Below are positions 8,269 to 17,648 of a DNA stretch of 64,000 nt, one piece after another. Each line of letters begins with the position of its first letter. Positions within the stretch are counted from its first letter, which is position 1. The notes beneath the pieces were generated by a model. That model was given only the letters and a program-made list of their open reading frames with translations. It had not been told where the DNA came from and did not search any database. The position numbers were made by a program, and so were the translations under genes. The stretch is from JBBSUQ01 sp964389755 (GTDB lineage Bacteria > Bacteroidota > Bacteroidia > Flavobacteriales_D > Crocinitomicaceae). The stretch spans positions 124,001 through 188,000 of the forward strand of contig CAYMEW010000001.1 of the NCBI GenBank assembly GCA_964389755.1, written 5' to 3'.

Positions 8269-8622
8269 ATGCAAAAAGTCTATTATTTATCGTCCTGTTC
8301 AACCTGCTCCCGCATCCTGAAAGAACTGAACCTGCCCGATTCGGTGGAGTTGCAGGATATTAAAACAGAAAATATCGATGCTGAAACGCTGGATTTCTTA
8401 AAAGAGAGGACCGGCAGCTACGAAAGTTTGTTCTCAAAGCGTGCAATGAAGTATAAATCACTCGGCCTAAATGAACAAACACTTTCCGAGGACGATTACC
8501 GCAACTGGATGCTCAAAGAGTATACTTTTCTGAAGCGCCCGTTCATAATAAACGGTAATGAAGTGTTCATCGGGAATTCGGCCAAAACGGTTGCAGCTGC
8601 CAAAAGTTCGTTCGAAGGCTGA
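8269..8622 (+). CDS. ArsC/Spx-family thioredoxin-fold protein
   Basis: The 117-residue product is the length of ArsC/Spx/MgsR proteins. The N-terminal strand is followed by CSTC (Cys10, Cys13), then SLFSKRAMKYKSLGL, and a late KRPFIINGNEVFIG block typical of the family. The CxxC form resembles Spx and YffB-like members rather than classical single-Cys arsenate reductase. Arsenate reduction is therefore uncertain; a redox or glutathione/thiol-linked role is equally possible. The stop codon overlaps the next ATG (TGATG), so it is translationally coupled to an EamA transporter. No ars genes are nearby. Confidence 0.8.
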   Translation: MQKVYYLSSCSTCSRILKELNLPDSVELQDIKTENIDAETLDFLKERTGSYESLFSKRAMKYKSLGLNEQTLSEDDYRNWMLKEYTFLKRPFIINGNEVFIGNSAKTVAAAKSSFEG

Positions 8623-9542
8623 TGTCTAAAAGTGCCCTGGCGCACCTGGCCCTGTTTTTGGTCAACGCGATTTATGCCGCGAGCCACATCCTGGCCAAGG
8701 GCGTGATGCCGGTATATCTGAGTCCGAGCGTATTCATCTTCTTACGCGCCTCGGGTGCGGCTCTGCTGTTCTGGCTGATCCGGGCATTCCTGCCACGCGA
8801 ACCCATTGCCCGGAAAGACTGGTTTCGCATTGCCTTGTGTGGGCTTTTTGGCGTCGCGGTAAACCAGTTGTGTTTTTTCCACGGACTCAATTTATCTTCA
8901 AGTATCAATTCGGGGATCATTATGACGACGAACCCGATCATGGTGTTCATCCTCTCTTTCTTTTTTCTCGGTGAAGGCATCAACCTGATGAAAGCCTGTG
9001 GCCTGTTGCTTGGCGCTTCGGGAGCGGTTTTGCTTACATTACAGGGGAATCCGGGAGGTGGCAGTTCGGTGCAGGGAGATTTGTTACTGTTTGCCAACGC
9101 CATGAGTTATGCCGTGTACCTGGTTCTCGCAAAGCCGTTGATGAACCGTTATTCACCGCTGACCGTCATCTCCTGGGTATTTACCTTCGGCACCTTCTTC
9201 GTGTTGCTTTTCCCGCCGGTCATTCCCGGATTGATGCAACTGGATCCTGCGACCTTACCGGGCGACATCGTATGGAAAATCCTGTATGTGATCATCGGGG
9301 TAACCTTCCTGACTTACCTGCTCACGCTTTTCGGGTTGAAACACCTTTCTGCCACGATCAGCAGCGCATACATGTATTTTCAGCCGCCACTCGTATTCGT
9401 ATTTGCCTGGCTGTTCCTGTATTTGGGAATTTCAGAAGATTACACACGTTCGCTGACGCCGGATAAGTTCCTGTATATGGGCCTGATCGTTGCGGGAGTG
9501 CGAATGATCTCTCCCCGCAGGCGAAAAAAGCGTGTTGTTTAG
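8622..9542 (+). CDS. EamA-family (drug/metabolite) transporter
   Basis: The 306-residue product is strongly hydrophobic with about ten membrane helices in two EamA halves (about 5-140 and 155-295). The N-terminal helix LALFLVNAIYAASHILAKGVM and repeated SSSINSGIIMTTNPIMVFIL and LSATISSAYMYFQPPLVFVF segments fit the family. Members export metabolites or drugs across the inner membrane; the substrate cannot be read from sequence. It starts inside the stop codon of the ArsC-like gene and its last 4 bp overlap the end of the convergent biotin carrier gene. Confidence 0.9.
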   Translation: MSKSALAHLALFLVNAIYAASHILAKGVMPVYLSPSVFIFLRASGAALLFWLIRAFLPREPIARKDWFRIALCGLFGVAVNQLCFFHGLNLSSSINSGIIMTTNPIMVFILSFFFLGEGINLMKACGLLLGASGAVLLTLQGNPGGGSSVQGDLLLFANAMSYAVYLVLAKPLMNRYSPLTVISWVFTFGTFFVLLFPPVIPGLMQLDPATLPGDIVWKILYVIIGVTFLTYLLTLFGLKHLSATISSAYMYFQPPLVFVFAWLFLYLGISEDYTRSLTPDKFLYMGLIVAGVRMISPRRRKKRVV

Positions 9543-10006
9543 CTGAATTCGATCATGACGGCGCCTTTATCGACCACGTCATTCGGTTTTACACGAATTT
9601 CCTTTACCGTACCACTTCCTTCCGCTTTTAAGACGTTTTCCATTTTCATGGCTTCCAGCGAAAGAATCTCGTCTCCGGGCTGCACTTCGTCGCCTTCCGA
9701 AACGGCAACCGAAACGATACGTCCGGGCATCGGTGCCACGAGTTCCTTGAGTTTACGTACTTTCGGTACATCAAGCCCGAGGGAAGCGATCAGTTCGTCG
9801 AGCGCCCCTTTCTTTTTAACGTGAAATTCGCGCTGGTTGATCTTAATGCGCAGGAAACGGTCTTCAGAACTTTCCTCGAGGATCTCCCCGAAAAAGGTCT
9901 TTCCTTCCCATTCGATCGAGAAATAACGTTCGTCTTCGAAGTGTACGTGAGCACCTTGCGATGTTTTGCGTTCAATACCGTCGATTATCCAGTTATTTGC
10001 TTCCAT
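9539..10006 (-). CDS. Biotin carboxyl carrier-type protein
   Basis: The 155-residue product ends in a biotinyl domain (about 85-155) with the signature EAMKMEN; the expected biotinylated residue is Lys121. The first ~80 residues are a separate small domain seen in stand-alone carrier subunits of acyl-CoA carboxylases. The arrangement resembles the carrier part of propionyl/methylcrotonyl-CoA or acetyl-CoA carboxylases in Bacteroidota. The biotin carboxylase and carboxyltransferase genes are not in the window, so the complex it serves is unknown. It converges on and overlaps the EamA gene by 4 bp. Confidence 0.9.
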   Translation of the reverse strand: MEANNWIIDGIERKTSQGAHVHFEDERYFSIEWEGKTFFGEILEESSEDRFLRIKINQREFHVKKKGALDELIASLGLDVPKVRKLKELVAPMPGRIVSVAVSEGDEVQPGDEILSLEAMKMENVLKAEGSGTVKEIRVKPNDVVDKGAVMIEFS

Positions 10007-10109
10007 TTGTCAGGGATTTTGGACAAAAATAACCTTTTAAACTTCCCTTTACATAAAATTTCTTGCGGATTCTGATTTAATTGACAAGTTTTGTGGAAAT
10101 TTTAGAACT

Positions 10110-12731
10110 ATGAAATATCCGGTTTTCCTGATTACTCTTGTCATGCTGACCGCCTGCGGGTCGCAGAAAAAGATGGACGAAACATCAACTTCGCCCGTGC
10201 CACCGCCACCGCCTAAGGTTGTTGATAGCGGAAGTGATCAAACGCGGATGGATACGCTGGTAATCACGGAAGTCCCGGTTTATCGCGCTTCGAACACCAT
10301 TTTAACCGATTTGGTTCATACACGACTCGATGTCAATTTCAACTGGGCACAATCCCGTATGAACGGAAAGGCTACCATTACGGCCAAACCGCACTTTTAC
10401 CCGAGCGATTCGCTTATTCTCGATGCGAAGGGAATGGACATCAACAGTGTGAAAATGAACGGAAACGAACTGGAATATACGTACGACAGTCTCAAATTGC
10501 GCATCAAGCTGGACAAGACCTACGACCGCAATACGAAGTACACGGTTGTCATTGATTACGTGGCCAAACCCGACGAACGTGAAACAGGCGGTAGTTCTGC
10601 CATTACCAGCGACAAAGGACTGTATTTCATCAATCCGCGCGGTGAAAACCCGAACCAGATGCCGCAGATCTGGACGCAGGGGGAAACGCAGTCTAATTCC
10701 GTCTGGTTCCCGACGATCGACTCGCCTAACTCCAAAACGACTGAAGAGATCCACATCACGGTGGACAAAAAATACAAAACCCTTTCAAACGGAACGCTCG
10801 TTTCTTCCAAAGTAAATGCAGACGGCACGCGCACCGATACCTGGAAGCAGGATCTTCCGCATGCTCCGTACCTGTTCATGATGGGCGTCGGAGAATTTAA
10901 AGTTGTGAAAGATACCTATACGCGCCCCGACGGTTCGAAAATGGATGTGAATTATTACGTAGAACCCGAATGGGAATCGTATGCTAAAGATATTTTCGGG
11001 GAAACACCCGATATGATCGCGTATTTCTCAAAGTTGATGCAGGTGGAATATCCATGGGACAAATACGACCAGATCGTTGTGCGCGAATATGTTTCCGGAG
11101 CCATGGAAAATACGAGTGCCGTTGTTTTCGGGGACTTCGTGTACCAGACGGATCGCGAGTTGCTGGACAGCGACAATAATTCCACGATCGCGCATGAACT
11201 GTTTCACCACTGGTTCGGGGACCTCGTAACCTGTGAGTCCTGGTCAAACCTTCCGCTGAACGAATCATTCGCTAATTATTCGCAATACCTGTGGGACGAG
11301 CACCGTTACGGCCTCGACGAAGCGGCGTACAATGCCCAGAAAGAAATGGACGGTTATTTCCAAAGCGCTGCTGCACAGGGTTACCACGATTTGATCTGGT
11401 TTACCTACGACGAACGTGAGCAGATGTTTGACGGCCATTCGTACAATAAGGGAGGACGTATCCTGCACATGTTGCGCTGTTACCTCGGTGACGAAGCATT
11501 TTTCCAGGGCATGCACAACTACCTGGTCGAAAACAAATTCAAACCGGCGGAATTCCACCAGTTAAGACTGGCCTTTGAAGCGGTGTGCGGCGAAGACCTC
11601 AACTGGTTCTTCAACCAGTGGTTTCTCGGCTCGGGCCACCCGGATCTCGAAGTACGTTATGACAACATCACGGACAGCGTAAGCATTTCTGTTTCCCAGT
11701 TACAGGACCTGGAGAAATTCCCGCTGTTCAAACTTCCGGTGGATGTAGTAACTTATGATGACAACGGAAAACATGTTTCCCGCATTGTGATCGATGAAAG
11801 CGCGCAGTCGTTCACCCTTCCGGTAGCGGGTACGCTGAAAGGAATCGTATTTGACGACCGGCAGATGCTACTCGGTACGATTTCCGAGAAAAAGCCGGCT
11901 TCATATTATGTGTACCAGTATTACAATCATCCCGCTTATCGCGTTCGTCTCGAAGGCCTCATGCAGGGATCCCGTGAGCGCGAAGCCGACGCCGGTCAAA
12001 AGCTGGTTCTGGCAGCTCTGGAAGATCCATTCTGGGATATCCGGAATACGGCCATCGATAAAATGGTGCGCTTGACAGGTGAATATAAAACCACCGGCAT
12101 CAACCTCATTCGCAACATGGCCATGAACGATTCATCCAGTTCAGTGCGTGCCAAGGCGATCACTTTCCTGGCGGATAGAAACCTGCCGGAAGCGGAATTA
12201 AAAGCAATGCTGGAAACCGTATTTGCGAAAGAGCGCTCCTACCATGTTCTGACAGCTGCCCTGAAGGCACTGGCCGAAGTTGATTCGAAGGCAGCACTGA
12301 CACGGGCCGACAATTTATTGAAGGAAGATCCGTCGTCGCAGTTGCTCGTGGGTATTTCCCAACTTTACTCCAAATACGGGAGTGATGACAAAGCAACTTT
12401 TTTCCGCGAGACACTGCGCAGTGGTAACCTCAAAGGCTTTGACGAACTGTCGATACTGAATGCGTATGTGATCTTCTGCGTGGAGCACCCGGATCAGCTC
12501 GGAGCCTGTGTGGAGGATCTCGCTTACCTCAAAGAGAATGGTGGAATGTACACGAAAATGTTCCTTTCACAGTTTACTGACGGGCTGACGAAGCGCCTGC
12601 AGTCTGAGATCGCCGATAACAAACTGGAAATCGAAACACTGGAAAAGGCGGAGGACCTCGGAAAGGTCAACGAACTGAATGAAGAAAATGCTTATTACGA
12701 AGGAATCATTGAGGAGTTGAAAAAGCTCTGA
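10110..12731 (+). CDS. M1-family zinc aminopeptidase, lipoprotein
   Basis: The 873-residue product starts with a lipoprotein signal (TLVMLTAC, Cys16) and a Pro-rich linker. A beta-domain is followed by the catalytic domain. The exopeptidase motif GAMEN is at 330-334, the zinc motif HELFHH at 362-367, and the third zinc ligand Glu385 lies in NESFANY, 18 residues after the second His-Glu ligand set as expected. After about residue 590 a helical repeat (HEAT-like) domain follows, ending in a charged coil. It probably sits on an envelope membrane and removes N-terminal residues from peptides. Gene stands alone and ends at a strong terminator. Confidence 0.95.
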   Translation: MKYPVFLITLVMLTACGSQKKMDETSTSPVPPPPPKVVDSGSDQTRMDTLVITEVPVYRASNTILTDLVHTRLDVNFNWAQSRMNGKATITAKPHFYPSDSLILDAKGMDINSVKMNGNELEYTYDSLKLRIKLDKTYDRNTKYTVVIDYVAKPDERETGGSSAITSDKGLYFINPRGENPNQMPQIWTQGETQSNSVWFPTIDSPNSKTTEEIHITVDKKYKTLSNGTLVSSKVNADGTRTDTWKQDLPHAPYLFMMGVGEFKVVKDTYTRPDGSKMDVNYYVEPEWESYAKDIFGETPDMIAYFSKLMQVEYPWDKYDQIVVREYVSGAMENTSAVVFGDFVYQTDRELLDSDNNSTIAHELFHHWFGDLVTCESWSNLPLNESFANYSQYLWDEHRYGLDEAAYNAQKEMDGYFQSAAAQGYHDLIWFTYDEREQMFDGHSYNKGGRILHMLRCYLGDEAFFQGMHNYLVENKFKPAEFHQLRLAFEAVCGEDLNWFFNQWFLGSGHPDLEVRYDNITDSVSISVSQLQDLEKFPLFKLPVDVVTYDDNGKHVSRIVIDESAQSFTLPVAGTLKGIVFDDRQMLLGTISEKKPASYYVYQYYNHPAYRVRLEGLMQGSREREADAGQKLVLAALEDPFWDIRNTAIDKMVRLTGEYKTTGINLIRNMAMNDSSSSVRAKAITFLADRNLPEAELKAMLETVFAKERSYHVLTAALKALAEVDSKAALTRADNLLKEDPSSQLLVGISQLYSKYGSDDKATFFRETLRSGNLKGFDELSILNAYVIFCVEHPDQLGACVEDLAYLKENGGMYTKMFLSQFTDGLTKRLQSEIADNKLEIETLEKAEDLGKVNELNEENAYYEGIIEELKKL

Positions 12732-12756
12732 TCTCTTATAAAGAACGAATTACGCG

Positions 12757-12787
12757 AACCGCTGATGTATGTCAGCGGTTTTTTTTG
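12757..12787 (+). terminator. Rho-independent terminator of the M1 peptidase gene
   Basis: A 9-bp perfect stem (12757-12765 with 12772-12780) and a 6-nt loop are followed by seven or more T's. Confidence 0.92.
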
Positions 12788-12966
12788 TGCGGGAATACTC
12801 GTTTCAGTACTGTTTAGACTCATAGTGTGATCATTTTTCGACGAAAAGCTTGCCGGATAAACGAATTGCAGGCAGAGCGGAACAGATTTGCAGGCCTGCT
12901 CTCCGATAACCAGCGCGGCACAAACCGGACAATCGTACAGCATAAGGTGATTCGACTACCTTAATG

Positions 12967-13000
12967 AAAAAAGTCCATTCGCCGGATGACGAATGGACTT
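12967..13000 (-). terminator. Rho-independent terminator of nrdBA
   Basis: An 11-bp perfect stem (12971-12981 with 12990-13000) is followed on the minus strand by a short U tract (complement of 12967-12970). It lies 25 nt past the nrdA stop. Confidence 0.85.
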
Positions 13001-13025
13001 GTATGATACTTGTTGTTTGTAAGGT

Positions 13026-15386
13026 CTATCCCGAACACATTTCGCAGTTTTCCGGATCGTCGAGTGAGCAGGCGATTGCCGCTTGTTGTTCCTCCACGGT
13101 CTGTGCCTTCGGCATGGAAACCACGTTTTTGTCCACTGTAAACTTGATCGCGTCCGTAGCTGCTTTTGTTCGCAGGTAATACATCCCGGTTTTCAGTCCT
13201 TTTTCCCAACCATAGAAGTGCATGGAGGTCAGCTTCCCGAAGTTGGCATTTTCCATGAAGATGTTGAGTGACTGTGACTGGCAAATGTAAGCCCCGCGAT
13301 CTGCTGCCTGGTCGATGATCGCTTTTTGTGAAATTTCCCAGGCTGTTTTATACAGTTCTTTCAGGTTTTGCGGAATTTCATCGATGTTCTGAATGGAACC
13401 GTTGGAAGCCATGATCTTCTGACGCATGTCCTTTGTCCAGAGTCCTTCTTTAACGAGGTCTTTCAGCAGGTGTTTGTTTACGATGATAAATTCACCGGAA
13501 AGTACGCGGCGCGTATAAATGTTCGACGTATACGGCTCGAAGCATTCGTTATTTCCAAGGATCTGAGCTGTAGAAGCTGTTGGCATCGGAGCAAGCAACA
13601 GGGAGTTACGCACACCGTGTGTTTTCACTTCTTCGCGCAGGATGTCCCATTCCCAGCGACCGGTCGGGGCAACACCCCACATGTCAAACTGGAAAATTCC
13701 TTTTGATACCGGTGAACCGGCGTATGTTTCGTACGGACCGTCCACTTTTGCCAGGTCTTTGGAAGCTGTCATGGATGCATAATAGATCGTCTCGAACACT
13801 TCACGGTTGAGTGCGCGTGCTTCATCCGACTCGAAGGGGAAGCCCATCATGATAAACGCATCTGCAAGTCCCTGTACACCAAGGCCGATCGGGCGGTGAC
13901 GCATATTCGAGTTGCGTGCTTCTTCTACCGGGTAGAAGTTTCCGTCGATGATCTTATTGAGGTTGAGCGTAGCCTGGTAAGCCACTTCAAACAGTTTGTC
14001 GTGATCGAAAGTATTTTCTTCCGTTACGAATTTCGGAAGTGCGATCGATGCGAGGTTACACACTGCGGTTTCATCCGGCGCCGTGTACTCGATGATCTCC
14101 GTACAGAGGTTCGAAGATTTGATCGTTCCGAGGTTCTGCTGGTTCGATTTGCTGTTTGCCGAATCTTTGTACAGCATGTAAGGTGTTCCCGTTTCGATCT
14201 GTGACTCCAGGATCTTAAACCACAGGTCCTGTGCCTTGATCGTTTTACGTCCTTTTCCGGCCGCTTCGTAGCCGAGGTACAATTTTTCAAATTCGGCGCT
14301 GTGCGTATCGGAAAGTCCCGGGCACTCGTGCGGACACATCAGGGTCCATTCTCCGTTCTCCTTCACGCGTTTCATGAAAAGGTCCGGGATCCAGAGTGCG
14401 TAGAACAGGTCACGTGCACGTTGTTCTTCTTTCCCGTGATTCTTTTTCAGATCGAGGAAATCAAAGATATCGGCATGCCACGGCTCCATGTAGATTGCGA
14501 AAGATCCTTTACGTTTTCCGCCACCCTGGTCCACATAACGTGCTGTGTCGTTGAATACACGCAGCATCGGTACGATCCCGTTGGAAGTTCCGTTCGTTCC
14601 CTTGATGTAAGATCCTGTCGCACGAATATTGTGAATAGCCAGACCGATACCTCCCGCGGATTGCGAAATCTGAGCGCATGATTTCAGGGTATCGTAAATT
14701 CCGTGAATGCTGTCTTCTTTCATGGTAAGCAGGAAGCAGGAAGACATTTGCGGTTTCGGTGTACCGGCATTGAACAGGGTCGGTGTGGCGTGCGTGAACC
14801 AGCCTTCTGACATCAGGTTATATGTCTTGATCGCCGACTGAATGTCGTTCTTGTGAATTCCAACCGCCACGCGCATCAGCATTTGTTGCGGACGCTCGGC
14901 GATCTCTCCGTCGAGTTTGAGCAGGTAAGAGCGCGTGAGGGTTTTAAACCCGAAGTAATCGTAACGGAAATCGCGGTCGTAGATAATACTGGAGTCGAGC
15001 ACCTCGCGATTGTCCATGATCACCTGGTATACATCATCCGCGAGCAGGGAAGCGCGCTCCCCGGTTTTCGGATCCACGTAATTGTACAGGTCTTCCATCA
15101 CTTCCGAAAAGGCTTTTTTCGTTTCCTTGTGCAGGTTCGAAACAGCGATTCGTGAAGCGAGCAGGGCATAATCCGGGTGATCGATCGTTTTTGCCGCAGC
15201 TACTTCGGCAGCCAGGTTATCCAGATCGGTTGTCAGTACACCGTCGTAAATCCCTTCGATTACCTTCATGGCAACCGCTTCCGGGGATACGAGGGGATCC
15301 AACCCGTAGCACATCTTCATGATGCGCGCTGTAATTTTATCGAATTTGACGGCTTCCTTGCGTCCGTCTCTTTTTACTACATACAT
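13026..15386 (-). CDS. nrdA: Class Ia ribonucleoside-diphosphate reductase, large subunit
   Basis: The 786-residue product reduces ribonucleoside diphosphates to deoxy forms. An N-terminal ATP cone (about 1-90) gives allosteric activity control. Active-site residues are in place: Cys217 (SSCFLL), Cys428 and Glu430 (NLCTE), Cys443 (AVCNLAS), a YY pair in GMYYLRT for radical transfer, and the C-terminal redox pair Cys781/Cys784 (CEMCSG). Whole blocks match my memory of human RRM1 almost word for word (ARIAVSNLHKETKK, TPTLFNAGT, PMPTASTAQILGNNE), so this is the eukaryote-like form. It is 39 nt downstream of nrdB and forms an operon with it. Confidence 0.98.
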   Translation of the reverse strand: MYVVKRDGRKEAVKFDKITARIMKMCYGLDPLVSPEAVAMKVIEGIYDGVLTTDLDNLAAEVAAAKTIDHPDYALLASRIAVSNLHKETKKAFSEVMEDLYNYVDPKTGERASLLADDVYQVIMDNREVLDSSIIYDRDFRYDYFGFKTLTRSYLLKLDGEIAERPQQMLMRVAVGIHKNDIQSAIKTYNLMSEGWFTHATPTLFNAGTPKPQMSSCFLLTMKEDSIHGIYDTLKSCAQISQSAGGIGLAIHNIRATGSYIKGTNGTSNGIVPMLRVFNDTARYVDQGGGKRKGSFAIYMEPWHADIFDFLDLKKNHGKEEQRARDLFYALWIPDLFMKRVKENGEWTLMCPHECPGLSDTHSAEFEKLYLGYEAAGKGRKTIKAQDLWFKILESQIETGTPYMLYKDSANSKSNQQNLGTIKSSNLCTEIIEYTAPDETAVCNLASIALPKFVTEENTFDHDKLFEVAYQATLNLNKIIDGNFYPVEEARNSNMRHRPIGLGVQGLADAFIMMGFPFESDEARALNREVFETIYYASMTASKDLAKVDGPYETYAGSPVSKGIFQFDMWGVAPTGRWEWDILREEVKTHGVRNSLLLAPMPTASTAQILGNNECFEPYTSNIYTRRVLSGEFIIVNKHLLKDLVKEGLWTKDMRQKIMASNGSIQNIDEIPQNLKELYKTAWEISQKAIIDQAADRGAYICQSQSLNIFMENANFGKLTSMHFYGWEKGLKTGMYYLRTKAATDAIKFTVDKNVVSMPKAQTVEEQQAAIACSLDDPENCEMCSG

Positions 15387-15425
15387 GGGCGCTCTTTTTT
15401 ATATAGGGTTTGTTTTATTCGGTAT

Positions 15426-16412
15426 TTAAAAATCTTCGTCGAGGCTGAATGTCTGGTTTTCTTTTCCGGCCATTACTCCTGCTTTCTGGTATTCTCCGAC
15501 GCGTTTTTCGAAGAAGTTGCTTTTTCCCTGGATCGAGATCATATCCATAAAGTCGAAGGGGTTGGTCACGTTAAACACTTTTTCGTTCCCGAGTTCGAGC
15601 AGCAATCTGTCCGCCACGAATTCGATATACTGACTCATCAGGTCGCTGTTCATTCCGATCAGTTTTACGGGCAGCGCCTCGAGGATGAATTCTTTTTCGA
15701 TCTTCACGGCATCCAGGATGATCTCTTTCACCTGTTCTTTCGGAAGTTGTGTTTTGAGGTGATTTGTATAAAGCAGGCATGCAAAATCGCAGTGCAGTCC
15801 TTCGTCGCGTGAGATCAGTTCGTTCGAAAATGAAAGACCCGGCATGAGTCCGCGTTTTTTCAACCAGTAGATCGAGCAGAAAGACCCGGAGAAGAAAATG
15901 CCTTCCACGGCCGCAAAGGCCACGAGTCGTTCGGCAAAATTCCCGTTATCGATCCAGCGCAGGGCCCAGTCCGCTTTTTTGCGCACGCAGTCCATCGTCT
16001 CGATCGCGTTGAAGAGGTACGATTTATCTTTCGAATCTTTAATATATGTATCGATCAGCAACGAATACGTTTCCGAATGGATGTTTTCGATCGCTACCTG
16101 GAACCCGTAAAAGAACTTCGCTTCGGTATATTGCACTTCCGAGAGGAAGTTCTCCGCGAGGTTCTCGTTCACGATCCCGTCCGAAGCAGCAAAGAAAGCA
16201 AGTACATGCTTGATAAAATGACGCTCGTTGTCATTGAGTTTGTTTTCCCAGTCTACCAGGTCCGGGGCGAGATCGATCTCTTCCGCCGTCCAGAAACTGG
16301 CTTCCGCCTTCTTGTAGAACGCCCAGATGTCATCGTGCTGGATCGGAAACAGGACAAAACGGTTCTTGTTTTCCTGCAGTATCGGTTCCATTTGTTGTTC
16401 GTTATTTGTCAT
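15426..16412 (-). CDS. nrdB: Class Ia ribonucleotide reductase, small (radical) subunit
   Basis: This subunit carries the diiron-tyrosyl radical. With the start at 16412 the protein has 328 residues. Metal ligands can be read as Asp78, Glu109, His112, Glu170, Glu204 and His207, and the radical tyrosine is Tyr116 in ENIHSETY. The C-terminal tail FSLDEDF, which docks on NrdA, resembles the mammalian R2 tail FTLDADF, and LAFFAASDGIVNENL matches mammalian R2. An upstream in-frame start at 16451 is possible, but AGGA lies 6 nt before the ATG at 16412, and the extra residues are Lys/Glu-rich and unlike the family. A long intergenic region with DnaA-box-like sites precedes it. Confidence 0.97.
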   Translation of the reverse strand: MTNNEQQMEPILQENKNRFVLFPIQHDDIWAFYKKAEASFWTAEEIDLAPDLVDWENKLNDNERHFIKHVLAFFAASDGIVNENLAENFLSEVQYTEAKFFYGFQVAIENIHSETYSLLIDTYIKDSKDKSYLFNAIETMDCVRKKADWALRWIDNGNFAERLVAFAAVEGIFFSGSFCSIYWLKKRGLMPGLSFSNELISRDEGLHCDFACLLYTNHLKTQLPKEQVKEIILDAVKIEKEFILEALPVKLIGMNSDLMSQYIEFVADRLLLELGNEKVFNVTNPFDFMDMISIQGKSNFFEKRVGEYQKAGVMAGKENQTFSLDEDF

Positions 16413-16946
16413 TTTTTCCTTCTTTTTTGATTCCCTTTCTTTCGCTGTCAATTACCAAACAGTAACGCTTTTTCACTTTAATCAGAGGTGACAAAGCCCC
16501 CTGGTGAAAGAACGTTTATTTTTCACCGTTTGTTTTATTTATTAAATATGTTGTTTCCCCTTTTTCCGTGAAATATCAGGTCCGTAATCCGGTCTGATTC
16601 GTTACTTGAGGCATACAAATTTTGTCAAAAAACTTTCTAAACGCAATTAAAGAAATTCACAATTCCTTAACGTTATCAACATTAAAATTCGCAATCCCTT
16701 TGGTGACAAACCCTAGCAACTTTTTCAACAGCGGAGACAAAGATATTCACAGTTAAAAAGTCATAATTAGTCGACAAAATTCAAAAATTCGTCAACCGAT
16801 TGACAGAAAAGCGATTTTCGAAACTCTCTATAAAATTAACGGACTTTTGAAGGCCGGTCAACCCGTTTTTTTTATTATTTTAAACAGCAAATTGTGGATA
16901 ATAGCCGGATCGCAACCAGGCACCGGATTCACAAAATTTACGGCGT
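16413..16946. other. 534-bp AT-rich intergenic region with DnaA-box-like sites
   Basis: No convincing gene lies here between divergent nrdB and comF. A perfect DnaA box (TTATCCACA, minus strand) is at 16893-16901. Near matches are TTATCAACA at 16673-16681, a TTTTCAACA-like site near 16722 and ATATTCACA at 16743-16751. The stretch is visibly AT-rich with many short A and T runs. It may be a control region for nrdBA, which is DnaA-regulated in some bacteria, or less likely a replication origin. Confidence 0.4.
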
Positions 16947-17648
16947 ATGCTTATCCGAAAATGGCGCGACGATCTCGCTCACCTCATCTATCCCGAAAGT
17001 TGCCTGTTTTGCGCAGACGAACTCCCGGATGCCACTCACCCGCTTTGTCTCTTCTGCCGGGATAACCTGCAATTCACCCGCTTCGAGGAATACCGCACCG
17101 AAAGTCCGCTCGACCAACTGTTTTGGGGACGCATCCCCGTACACGGCTCTTACGCCCTGCTTCACTATGATAAAGATGCACACACCCGCCGACTGTTGCA
17201 TGCACTGAAGTACAAACACCGCGAAGACCTCGGAACCACGCTCGGAAAAATGATCGGCGAACGCATTTCAGAACTCAAAAATTTTAAAGACCTCGATGCG
17301 CTCTTACCGGTTCCGCTGCACCCGAAAAAGATGTACCTGCGCGGTTACAACCAAAGTTCGGCAATCGCGCGAGGAATCGCTTCCGAAATGGATGTGCAGG
17401 TCGATGAACGTTTCCTCCGGCGCACACGACACGGATCCAGCCAGACGAAGAAAGGACGGTTCGGGCGGTGGGACAATGTGCAGCAAACTTTTGCCCTCCA
17501 AACCAAATCCGCTCACTCTTACAAACACGTGGCCCTCGTGGATGACGTGATCACCACCGGCGCTACACTCGAATCAATTATCCGGCAGATTCACGAAAAT
17601 TATCCCGACCTTCGCGTAAGCGTAATAGCGCTCGCACTTACCCGGTAA
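16947..17648 (+). CDS. comF: ComF-family phosphoribosyltransferase-like protein
   Basis: The 233-residue product has the ComF N-terminal zinc knuckle (Cys19, Cys22, Cys34, Cys37), the central LLHALKYKHRE and LLPVPLHPKKMYLRGYNQS blocks, RRTRHGSSQT-K, and the PRPP-binding loop VALVDDVITTGAT near 202-215. ComF proteins act in DNA uptake and processing during natural competence in some bacteria; the Bacteroidota copies may have a general DNA-linked role. It lies directly before the FAD oxidoreductase: its stop codon abuts the next ATG. No other competence gene is in the window. Confidence 0.93.
   Translation: MLIRKWRDDLAHLIYPESCLFCADELPDATHPLCLFCRDNLQFTRFEEYRTESPLDQLFWGRIPVHGSYALLHYDKDAHTRRLLHALKYKHREDLGTTLGKMIGERISELKNFKDLDALLPVPLHPKKMYLRGYNQSSAIARGIASEMDVQVDERFLRRTRHGSSQTKKGRFGRWDNVQQTFALQTKSAHSYKHVALVDDVITTGATLESIIRQIHENYPDLRVSVIALALTR

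Noticed and set aside
8269..8622. Possible arsenate reductase with resistance role
   Set aside because: The CxxC form is closer to Spx-type members and no other ars gene is near, so only the family is reported.
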